Source: DASPLH01 sp035627675
GTDB lineage: Bacteria; Acidobacteriota; Terriglobia; Terriglobales; Acidobacteriaceae
Reading direction: 5' to 3'
Length of the DNA: 16,579 bases
Assembly (NCBI GenBank): GCA_035627675.1
Contig: DASPLH010000037.1
Span: forward strand, 1 to 16,579
The notes below the pieces were generated by a model, which ran no database searches, was not told the origin of the DNA, and saw nothing but the letters and a program-made list of their open reading frames with translations. Shown piece after piece: positions 7,433-13,779 of the stretch. Within the stretch, counting starts at the first letter, position 1. The number at the start of each line of letters is the position of its first letter. The translations under genes and the position numbers were made by a program.

Positions 7433-8433
7433 TGGCGATCGAGAACACGAAACTTTCGCGGTTGATCTGGTCTTTCGCCGCAATTGCCGCCTGTGCGGCC
7501 CTCGGTCTGGTGCTCACCAGGCCCGTGTTTTCGGCTTTGCCGCTATACACCGCGCGGCAGGCCAACCACTGGGACTTCACGGCGTTTCCGGTCACCTTCA
7601 GCGTCAACCCGAGCACGGGTTCGAACATTTCGGGTGGCTCCGCCGCGGCCCGCGCGGTCATCAACACTTCGTTTCAAACCTGGAATACCGCGCCCAACGC
7701 TGTTGTCCAAGTCACCGCCGGCAGCGATTCTTCGCTCAACCGGAGCGGGTTCGACGGTACGAATCTGATCTGCTTCGTCTGCGACGCCGATTTCAGCGAG
7801 GATTCAACCACCCTGGCCGTGACTCTGACCACGTCTTCGGATCGCGTGGGCGAAGACACGAGACACGGACAGACATCGCGTTTCGTCGGCCAGATTATCG
7901 ACGCCGACATCATCTTCAATCCCTCCGTGCAATGGTCCACCACGGGCACCGCGGCCGAGGGCTCCGAAGACCTGCAAACGGTGGCCACGCACGAGATCGG
8001 ACACTTCCTCGGACTGGATCACTCGGCCGTCATCCGCGCGATTATGTATCCGTTCGCACCGCCGGGGCTCGTCAGCCTCAGTTACGACGACGTGGCCGGT
8101 CTTTCGCTGCTCTATCCGAAAGGCACGCCGGACTTCCCGACTGGCTCGATCTCGGGCACAGTCAGGTTCTCGTCGGGAGGCGGCGTGTTCGGCGCTCACG
8201 TCTTCGCGGATTCGAATGACGGCGGCGGTTCCATCTCGCCGAACATCCGCAAGAGCACCATCAGCGCAATGTCCGGCACCGACGGGTCGTATGTCATCAA
8301 GGGTCTTCCTCCCGGCACATACACGGTCGGAGCTGAGCCCCTGGACGAGCCGGTCACGAACGACGACGTGGATTTCGCCAGCGCCTTCGAGCAGACCTCC
8401 GTGCAAACCAACTTCAGGACCACCTGGCACTGA
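7432..8433 (+). CDS. Secreted matrixin-family (M10) zinc metalloprotease with carboxypeptidase-regulatory-like domain
   Basis: A 333-residue exported protease. The N-terminus has a hydrophobic segment at about 11-29 with possible cleavage near V-F-S-A (36). The metzincin zinc site H-E-I-G-H-F-L-G-L-D-H gives His187, His191 and His197 as ligands with Glu188 as base. The Met-turn follows at I-M-Y-P (Met205) and a matrixin-like tail at S-Y-D-D-V-A-G-L-S-L-L-Y-P (217-229). No propeptide cysteine switch is evident. Cys114 and Cys117 (I-C-F-V-C-D) are an unusual pair. Residues about 238-305 form a carboxypeptidase-regulatory-like Ig fold (G-S-I-S-G-T-V ... G-S-Y-V-I-K-G-L-P-P-G-T-Y-T-V). The protein stops soon after, at R-T-T-W-H. 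The ATG overlaps the upstream TAA, with GGAG at 7425. It probably degrades extracellular or periplasmic proteins; the substrate is unknown. Confidence 0.92.
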   Translation: MAIENTKLSRLIWSFAAIAACAALGLVLTRPVFSALPLYTARQANHWDFTAFPVTFSVNPSTGSNISGGSAAARAVINTSFQTWNTAPNAVVQVTAGSDSSLNRSGFDGTNLICFVCDADFSEDSTTLAVTLTTSSDRVGEDTRHGQTSRFVGQIIDADIIFNPSVQWSTTGTAAEGSEDLQTVATHEIGHFLGLDHSAVIRAIMYPFAPPGLVSLSYDDVAGLSLLYPKGTPDFPTGSISGTVRFSSGGGVFGAHVFADSNDGGGSISPNIRKSTISAMSGTDGSYVIKGLPPGTYTVGAEPLDEPVTNDDVDFASAFEQTSVQTNFRTTWH

Positions 8434-8444
8434 GGACATCAGGG

Positions 8445-8482
8445 CAAAAAGCAAAGGCCGGGACAAGAGTCCGGCCTTTGCT
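8445..8482. terminator. Strong bidirectional terminator between convergent protease and pilin operons
   Basis: A 12-bp perfect stem, AGCAAAGGCCGG at 8450-8461 with CCGGCCTTTGCT at 8471-8482, encloses a 9-base loop. On the minus strand the stem is followed by TTTTTGCCC, a good termination tract for the pilin operon ending at 8497. On the plus strand the 3' arm itself is T-rich (CCTTTGCTGTT), so it probably also stops transcription from the protease gene ending at 8433. Confidence 0.88.
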
Positions 8483-8496
8483 GTTGCAACTGATCG

Positions 8497-11118
8497 TTAG
8501 CGCGACATGCGGCGCACGCTCAAGATCTGCATCGGTTGCGTGTCGGCCTGCGCCGGCACTGGAGGCAATCCCGTCAGCAGATTGTCGGCAAGGCAGTGGT
8601 CATACTGAACACCGTTGCCGCCGCCGCCGTCGTAGTCGATGCGCGGAGCCAACATGTCGGACGCCAGCGTGCCGTCGTCGTTCTTGATCTTGGCAACGTA
8701 GATCGATCCGTTGATCTGGCCGCTGCCGCCGCCGCTGAACACAACGTGGCCTTCACCGACGACGAGGATGATGCCGTCCCAACTGTAGTTACCGCTGATC
8801 GTCAGAGTGCCGGTCACGACCAGCACACCATGACCATGGTCACTGCCAGAGAGGGTTGCGTCGCCGTCGATATACGTAAGGCTCCCGGCATTGCCGTTGA
8901 GGGCGTTGGCAAGCGTCGTACCCGCGCCAGGCCTGCCGCTCGCCACCAGCGCGGCGATGTTGTCGGTGAACGCCTGGAGCGTCTGCGGAGTGATCGCCTG
9001 GCCGCCGATCGCTCCCCACACGTTCTGCACGTCGGCCGTGCCGTTCACTCCGATGAAGTGATCGGGCCTGGCCAGCTGGCCGAGAATCGTCTGGATCGGT
9101 GATGGATCGGCGGGCGCATTCGGGTTGTCATATACGCCGATCGACGGGCGATTGATTGCGGTCTCCCCGCAACTGTTCGCATCGTTGCCGTTCATCCCGA
9201 AGTTGTCGGAGTTGGGCGTGCCAAACACGGGTGTGGGACCCGCCAGGGTCAGCGCTCCGCCGATTGCCAGAGACCATGGATCGCGCTTCGAGGTCGCCGC
9301 TTCCATTTGCATGACCGATTGCGCCCCGCGTCGATTGCCATACGTCGGAGTCTCTGCATAGGCGGTGATCAGCGCCACCTGCCCGTAGGTCGAACCTGCG
9401 GCGACGTGCGCCGACGCGGTCGCCTGAGTGCCGCCGCCCGTAGGAGGAGCGATCGTAACCGTCGGGTTCGGAGACATCGGGTAGTTCTTGCCCGGGTTTG
9501 TCAGCGTCAGCGAAGTGACGCGTCCCGTGCTGCCGAGATTGGCAATCGCAGTGGCTTGTGTGCCGCCCGGACCTGGGGCCGTGATCGTTACCGTGGGCGG
9601 GAGCGAGTAGCCCGATCCCGGATGCGTCAGAACGATCGATACCAGCGATCCCGCCGAACCGCTGCCTCCGCCGCCGCCGAGAATCGCGGTGGCCGGCTGG
9701 CGAGTGGAGCCGCTGGCTCCGGCGCTGAACAACACGTTCGGCGCCGTCAGATAGCCGGTTCCGTGAGGATTCACCGTCACGCTGCTCACGCGGCGTCCCA
9801 GCGTGAATGTGACCTGCTGGTTGCAGCCGCCTACGCTGACTGTGCCGTTCGGGACGCTGCTGTACCCGGTCCCCGGAGATTCAACGGTCCAGGCGATCGG
9901 CTTTTCATTGTTGGAGTCAAACGTGATTCTCCCCACGAATCCGCTGCCACCACCGCCGCTGGCCGTGAACGTCTGCGACGTGCCGCCCATGCCATCGCAC
10001 TGGTTATGCGAGGTGACGCTAATGGCCCCGATGCAGGAGAAGCTGTCGCTGAGAGCGGCTGTCGCCTCGGCCCCGCTGCCACTCCCGGTCGAGCCGAAAG
10101 TCACCTGAGGGGCGCCCGTCGTGTAGCAATACGAGTTGGCATCCGGCGTCCCGAGGGTGACGGAATCTACGGAACTACCGGGCAGCGTCGCCACGGCCGT
10201 CGCCTGCACTCCGCCCAACTGATCCGGCGGACTGATCGTCACCATGGGAATCCCCGTGTATCCCGTGCCGGGGTTCGTGATGGAGATGCTGGTCAACGAA
10301 CCGGTGGAAACCGTCTCCACGTGAGAGACCGCGGTCGCCTGCACGCCACCCGGGGTGCCGGGAGCCGAGATCGTCACGACCGGCTCGTTTCCAACGCCGG
10401 GGTTGTACCCGCTCCCGCCTTGTGAGTTCGGGTCGAACACCAGGACAAGCGACCCGTCGGGCGCGCAATCGTTGCCGTAGCCCGCTGGGCGTGGAATCTG
10501 CGCACTGCCGTCCCAGCAAACGATCGATCCGTCCGCGCCCGTTCGCGTCGGCACGGAGGCGATCATGTTGTCGGACTTCAGGTTGATGCGAACCCACTTG
10601 TAATGCAGCGGGACGGCCTTCTGCCACTTTGCTCCGTTCGCATTGGCAGTAGTCGATCCGCCCACCGAGACCGTAGAGTTGCTGTTGTCATATACGACGC
10701 GCCACGCGGCGCCTCCCGGCGGTTGCGTGCCGTTGCAGAAGCCGGCCGGCATGTTGTACGTGCCGCCACAGAGGTCGCGGTCGTAATACCTGTTGCTGGG
10801 ATCCCAGGGCGCGACTGTCTCGCCCGGAGCAGGGTTGACGATGTAGATCACGTTCGGGGCCGACGGGGACGGCAGGTCGGTTGGCCACGGAATGTCGCCC
10901 GTACCCGCGCTTTGGCGCAGACGCTCGCGAGCCTCCTGCAACCCCGACATCGCCGCGTAGGTCGCGACCTGCGAGTCGCGGAAGTTGTTATTGACCCCTG
11001 TCTCGGTATCGGATGAGTACAGCATCGTCATACCGACGGCCGCGAGCAGCATGAGGGCGAAGATGGCCAACAGCAGCGCCACTCCGCGTTCTTGCTTTCG
11101 CCTCGTTACTGATCTCAT
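8497..11118 (-). CDS. PilX-like minor pilin / pilus assembly protein with tandem GxGY repeats
   Basis: The last gene of the minor-pilin operon, about 873 residues from the ATG at 11118, which has GGAGG 4 bases upstream; an ATG at 11133 is the alternative. The leader M-R-S-V-T-R-R-K-Q-E-R-G precedes a class III hydrophobic helix starting V-A-L-L-L. It has no Glu at +5, as in PilX/GspK-type tip pilins, and continues into A-A-M-S-G-L-Q-E-A-R-E-R. Residues about 234-574 hold roughly seven degenerate repeats with G-x-GY-x3-P-x-VTI-x2-P followed by G-G-x-QATA. The last 260 residues include the strand pattern G-H-G-V-L-V-V-T-G-T-L-T-I-S-G and W-D-G-I-I-L-V-V-G, common in large PilX-like proteins. 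PilX is usually near 200 residues, so this is a giant form. It should sit at the pilus tip or prime assembly; adhesion by the repeat region is inferred. It ends 15 bases before a strong terminator. Confidence 0.82.
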   Translation of the reverse strand: MRSVTRRKQERGVALLLAIFALMLLAAVGMTMLYSSDTETGVNNNFRDSQVATYAAMSGLQEARERLRQSAGTGDIPWPTDLPSPSAPNVIYIVNPAPGETVAPWDPSNRYYDRDLCGGTYNMPAGFCNGTQPPGGAAWRVVYDNSNSTVSVGGSTTANANGAKWQKAVPLHYKWVRINLKSDNMIASVPTRTGADGSIVCWDGSAQIPRPAGYGNDCAPDGSLVLVFDPNSQGGSGYNPGVGNEPVVTISAPGTPGGVQATAVSHVETVSTGSLTSISITNPGTGYTGIPMVTISPPDQLGGVQATAVATLPGSSVDSVTLGTPDANSYCYTTGAPQVTFGSTGSGSGAEATAALSDSFSCIGAISVTSHNQCDGMGGTSQTFTASGGGGSGFVGRITFDSNNEKPIAWTVESPGTGYSSVPNGTVSVGGCNQQVTFTLGRRVSSVTVNPHGTGYLTAPNVLFSAGASGSTRQPATAILGGGGGSGSAGSLVSIVLTHPGSGYSLPPTVTITAPGPGGTQATAIANLGSTGRVTSLTLTNPGKNYPMSPNPTVTIAPPTGGGTQATASAHVAAGSTYGQVALITAYAETPTYGNRRGAQSVMQMEAATSKRDPWSLAIGGALTLAGPTPVFGTPNSDNFGMNGNDANSCGETAINRPSIGVYDNPNAPADPSPIQTILGQLARPDHFIGVNGTADVQNVWGAIGGQAITPQTLQAFTDNIAALVASGRPGAGTTLANALNGNAGSLTYIDGDATLSGSDHGHGVLVVTGTLTISGNYSWDGIILVVGEGHVVFSGGGSGQINGSIYVAKIKNDDGTLASDMLAPRIDYDGGGGNGVQYDHCLADNLLTGLPPVPAQADTQPMQILSVRRMSR
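9397..10421 (-). repeat. Protein-level tandem repeats (GxGYxxxPxVTI/QATA) in the PilX-like gene
   Basis: Seven copies of a 40-60-residue unit can be aligned by eye. Their cores, in order, are G-S-G-Y-N-P, P-G-T-G-Y-T-G-I-P-M-V-T-I, a degenerate S-Y-C-Y-T-T-G-A-P-Q-V-T-F, P-G-T-G-Y-S-S-V-P, H-G-T-G-Y-L-T-A-P-N-V, P-G-S-G-Y-S-L-P-P-T-V-T-I and P-G-K-N-Y-P-M-S-P-N-P-T-V-T-I. Most units also carry a G-G-x-QATA or x-ATA segment and an S-I-x-L-T strand. The periodic G-Y-P-V-T-I pattern suggests a beta-solenoid or stacked beta-sandwich rod. Two poorly matching spacers between copies 3 and 4 contain Cys and Gly-rich loops. Confidence 0.8.
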
Positions 11119-11142
11119 GACCCCTCCGCACATCAACAGCCT

Positions 11143-11862
11143 TTACTGCTGACAACTGTTTCCCTGCGAGCTCACCGCCTGCGAGCAGTTCTCCAGGTGT
11201 GCCGTGGACACCAAGGTCACAATCGGCCTGATCCCGGTTTGCAGGTCCGCGTATCTGGCCTGCACGCTCATGTTGATCTTGATCACCGCGACGCTCGCCA
11301 GTTTCTGCCGGCCCAGCGTGGTGGTGTTATCCAGCGGCAAGCTCGACGGAGCGATCTGCGCGCCCGTCGTGTCGTAATACTCGAAAATCGGATTGTCGGC
11401 CGTGCCGTTCTGGAGGTGCTGCACCTCAACGGAATAGTTGTCCGCCGTCCCGGCCGACTTCATCACTTCGCTTCGCTGGAGGCACGGGCAGTTCTCGCCG
11501 TTGGGTTCGTAGTGGTACTTGACCACCGAAACCGTTCCGCCTCCCTCAACGTCTCCTTCGAACCACACATCGGCGTTGCCAATGTGGGTAAGTCCAACCG
11601 CGTTCGTGCTGTCCGTGGGGGACACGCCCGGCCCGTAGTTGCGCCTGTTTGGATACCCCGCATTGCGCAAGTCCCGGGTGAGCTGGTCCATGAACTCGCG
11701 CGCTTCCTGGAACAGATCCAGTTTGGCCTGCTCGGCGGTCGAGCGCTTCTGTGCCGTGCTGATCTGCGTGAAGATCGCTCCCATGATGATCGACATCAGA
11801 AGCAGCACGATCAGAACTTCGATCAGCGTGAATCCGGATTGTCTGACGCGTCTACGTTTCAT
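11143..11862 (-). CDS. PilW-like type IV minor pilin
   Basis: A 239-residue prepilin. The leader M-K-R-R-R-V-R-Q-S-G is cut by prepilin peptidase before F-T-L-I-E, where Glu5 is present, and the hydrophobic helix V-L-I-V-L-L-L-M-S-I-I-M-G follows. Next comes the PilW-typical helix E-F-M-D-Q-L-T-R-D-L-R-N-A-G-Y-P. The C-terminal globular part has Cys in E-N-C-P-C-L-Q and two near the C-terminus (E-N-C-S, N-S-C-Q), which may form disulfides. In this family the protein is a minor subunit of the pilus-initiating tip complex at the inner membrane. It sits 14 bases after the pilV-like stop and about 24 bases before the pilX-like ATG. The naming as PilW rests on gene order and the post-helix motif. 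Confidence 0.87.
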   Translation of the reverse strand: MKRRRVRQSGFTLIEVLIVLLLMSIIMGAIFTQISTAQKRSTAEQAKLDLFQEAREFMDQLTRDLRNAGYPNRRNYGPGVSPTDSTNAVGLTHIGNADVWFEGDVEGGGTVSVVKYHYEPNGENCPCLQRSEVMKSAGTADNYSVEVQHLQNGTADNPIFEYYDTTGAQIAPSSLPLDNTTTLGRQKLASVAVIKINMSVQARYADLQTGIRPIVTLVSTAHLENCSQAVSSQGNSCQQ

Positions 11863-11876
11863 GCTGCACCCGATCG

Positions 11877-12449
11877 CTACGGTCCTGCGTAGGCTCTGAC
11901 GTTAACGGGAAGCGCGAAAAACCTCTGGTCGTTGCGGTAATACTTCGGCCTGACACCCACGGTGATCAGGTACGTCGCCGTATTCGCTCCAGCCACCTGC
12001 ACGTTCCAGCGCACGTCATAAGTTCTGTACTGCGCGTTTGCCGTGGTGTTCGTCGGGTCGGCGCAGACGTCGAAATCCATGTGGTATCCGGCAGGGGGCG
12101 TAGATTCGGTCCAATCGATCTGGCCGGCCAGCGCGCCCGAGGTGACCAGCGCAGCGCCGCCCACCCCGGTGTTGATGGTGTTGGGAGCGTTGTTGCTGCA
12201 GTCCCGAAGCACTGCCGTTCCCGTGCCCGTCGCCACGGCGTTCACCTGCTCGAGCACTGCCTGCGCCAGCATGGTCGATGTGCTGTCGCCGCGGTTTCGG
12301 GCATTCGCCGCTATGGCCGTAACCATGAGTCCGGCGAAGCCGATCAACCCGACCGTCAGGATGAACCCGGCGATCATCACCTCGATCAGCGTCATGCCCT
12401 TTTCGCCGCGCTTGCGGCGCGGTCGCTTTGTGGTCAATTTCGTCTGCAT
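11877..12449 (-). CDS. PilV-like type IV minor pilin
   Basis: A 190-residue prepilin with an unusually basic leader of 18 residues ending E-K-G, cleaved before M-T-L-I-E-V-M-I-A (Glu5 present; Met instead of Phe at +1, which the peptidase tolerates). The hydrophobic helix G-F-I-L-T-V-G-L-I-G-F-A-G-L and then A-N-A-R-N-R-G-D-S-T-S-T-M-L-A-Q-A-V-L-E-Q are typical of the PilV/GspI group. The globular part has two Cys (R-D-C-S and D-V-C-A), a likely disulfide. The ATG at 12449 begins only 3 bases after the fimT-like stop, with GGAG inside the end of that gene, so translation is probably coupled. The protein should join the tip complex with the other minor pilins. Confidence 0.87.
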   Translation of the reverse strand: MQTKLTTKRPRRKRGEKGMTLIEVMIAGFILTVGLIGFAGLMVTAIAANARNRGDSTSTMLAQAVLEQVNAVATGTGTAVLRDCSNNAPNTINTGVGGAALVTSGALAGQIDWTESTPPAGYHMDFDVCADPTNTTANAQYRTYDVRWNVQVAGANTATYLITVGVRPKYYRNDQRFFALPVNVRAYAGP

Positions 12450-12452
12450 GGG

Positions 12453-13052
12453 TTAGTTACTCCACGCGGTCCCGCTCCAGTACCAGGACTTGATTCGTCC
12501 GGCCGGCGAGATGCTCAAAGCGGCCCAGCGGTTTTGGCCAAACGGCGGCTGGAAGCGGAAGTACCAGATGAAGCCAGTTCCCGTATTGCACGCGCCGGTA
12601 CCGCTGACGTATTTGCATGGCAATCCGCGATTGTTGAAGGAAACGGTAGAGTGATCCGCGACCAGCGTGCTGTTCTGGAAAGCCAGTTCCGACGTCAGTT
12701 CCGCGGGCGCGTCCGCCCCCGCCGTGGACAGATCCGAAATCCACAGGGCGGAGCGTCCGATTGGCAACTGCGCTTCCGCGCTCGATATGGACGTGGCCGT
12801 TGGGTCGGCGATATAGGCGAATGGCCCACCCTGGATCTGCGTATTAAAGACCGACTTGGTGGTATTGAAGCGGACAGCGGTGCTGCGGCAGTTCTGGATG
12901 AAGCCCGACAGATTGCCCATGCTGCTGCGAATCCGCGACGTTGCAATGATGCCGATCATGTTGGGCGTCGCCACCGCCGCCACACACATCAGGATCGCCA
13001 CCACAACGAGCAACTCTATGAGAGAAAAGCCTTTTTGCCGTTCGACTGCCAT
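12453..13052 (-). CDS. GspH/FimT-type minor pseudopilin
   Basis: The first gene of the pilin operon, 199 residues. The leader M-A-V-E-R-Q-K-G is cleaved before F-S-L-I-E-L-L-V-V-V-A-I-L, an intact type IV pilin signal with Glu5. The FimT/GspH pattern continues with A-T-P-N-M-I-G-I and S-R-I-R-S-S-M-G-N-L-S-G-F-I-Q-N-C-R-S-T-A-V, and ends with A-G-R-I-K-S-W-Y-W near the C-terminus, the usual G-R close. The ATG at 13052 is preferred because GAGAG lies 5 bases upstream; a TTG 15 bases further out is possible. It probably primes pilus or pseudopilus assembly with the PilV/W/X-like products downstream. The upstream gap (13053-13241) must carry the operon promoter, but I found no clear sigma-70 or sigma-54 match. 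Confidence 0.88.
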   Translation of the reverse strand: MAVERQKGFSLIELLVVVAILMCVAAVATPNMIGIIATSRIRSSMGNLSGFIQNCRSTAVRFNTTKSVFNTQIQGGPFAYIADPTATSISSAEAQLPIGRSALWISDLSTAGADAPAELTSELAFQNSTLVADHSTVSFNNRGLPCKYVSGTGACNTGTGFIWYFRFQPPFGQNRWAALSISPAGRIKSWYWSGTAWSN

Positions 13053-13241
13053 TGTCGCTCTCTGCAAACGCCGACTACCGCTCCTTCATGCGCCCCGCTG
13101 ACTGATAACTGCGTAGCAGGGTCGGTCTCCATGAAGCGCAAGCGGTTCAATGTGTGAAGCCGGGGGAGAAAAGCAACTGGAGTATATCCCGAGACTCTGG
13201 AGGGCGTGCTAAGAGAGTGAAGCTAGAGGAGTTACGAAAGT

Positions 13242-13676
13242 TTAGTCCTTTAGAGTACCGGTGGACGAATGCGCCACAAGTAACCAATCGTCGCCAACTT
13301 GTTGCCATACGGTCAACATGCGCTTCGGCTCCGCGCTCCCAATCGCCACTGTGTAGGTGGTAACCAGGTCGGCGCCGTTCATGCGGGACTCCAGTTCACC
13401 GATATGCGCCGAGGGCACATGCAGAGACTTGAAGTAGGAGACGACCGCCTCGCGCCCACTATGCGAACGGGAACCGTCGGTAACGATCGCGAATTCGGCA
13501 ACCCGGCGCTCGACCGAGTCCCATCGGCTGGCCGCGAGGTCGTCCCATAGCAGCCGGCCCAGGTGCTCCCCGCTGGTCGCCTGCTTCCATGACGGGTTCT
13601 TCTTCTCGGTCCACATGTTGCATCCGGAGGTAAGCACCACCAGCAGCGTCAGGACAACCAGGGCGGTCTTGCGCAT
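13242..13676 (-). CDS. Lipoprotein with NTF2/SnoaL-like domain (DUF4440 type)
   Basis: A 144-residue predicted lipoprotein with signal M-R-K-T-A-L-V-V-L-T-L-L-V-V-L and lipobox L-T-S-G-C (Cys19). The remainder has the NTF2-like cone-fold pattern. A helix L-L-W-D-D-L-A-A-S-R-W-D-S-V-E is followed by a strand with F-A-I-V-T-D-G-S and a helix G-R-E-A-V-V-S-Y-F-K-S-L. It closes on V-W-Q-Q-V-G-D-D-W-L-L-V-A-H-S-S, the usual final strand. This fold binds small molecules or acts as an accessory domain; no catalytic residues can be assigned. The ATG at 13676 has a poor ribosome site. It lies 103 bases after the radical SAM gene, separated by a terminator, so it likely has its own promoter or depends on read-through. 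Function unknown. Confidence 0.82.
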   Translation of the reverse strand: MRKTALVVLTLLVVLTSGCNMWTEKKNPSWKQATSGEHLGRLLWDDLAASRWDSVERRVAEFAIVTDGSRSHSGREAVVSYFKSLHVPSAHIGELESRMNGADLVTTYTVAIGSAEPKRMLTVWQQVGDDWLLVAHSSTGTLKD

Positions 13677-13727
13677 GGCCGGATTCTACCGCATGGAAGC
13701 GCAACGGCTTTCCGTGACGCACCATAC

Positions 13728-13756
13728 CAAAAACCCCGGTCCACGCGGACCGGGGT
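13728..13756 (-). terminator. Rho-independent terminator of the radical SAM gene
   Basis: A perfect 10-bp stem, ACCCCGGTCC at 13733-13742 with GGACCGGGGT at 13747-13756, has a 4-base ACGC loop. On the minus strand it is followed by TTTTTGGTAT. It starts about 24 bases after the stop of the radical SAM gene, which isolates that gene from the NTF2-like lipoprotein. Confidence 0.9.
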
Positions 13757-13779
13757 CTGGATACTCCGAAGGACTACGC

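Noticed and set aside
8400..8460. Frameshift truncating the matrixin C-terminus
   Set aside because: No other frame after the TGA continues a recognisable domain, and a strong terminator follows within 20 bases, so the stop looks genuine.
9397..10421. CRISPR or DNA satellite interpretation of the repeat-rich region
   Set aside because: The periodicity is at protein level with diverged codons, unit length varies, and there are no identical direct repeats with unique spacers.
9307..10425. Plus-strand open frame (372 codons) inside the PilX-like gene
   Set aside because: Mirrors the Gly/Thr-rich repeats of the minus-strand gene; Arg-rich with no protein pattern or ribosome site.
13141..13200. 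Sigma-54 promoter for the pilin operon
   Set aside because: A minus-strand TTGC element is present, but no GG lies at the required 10-base distance before the GC, so the -24/-12 pattern fails.
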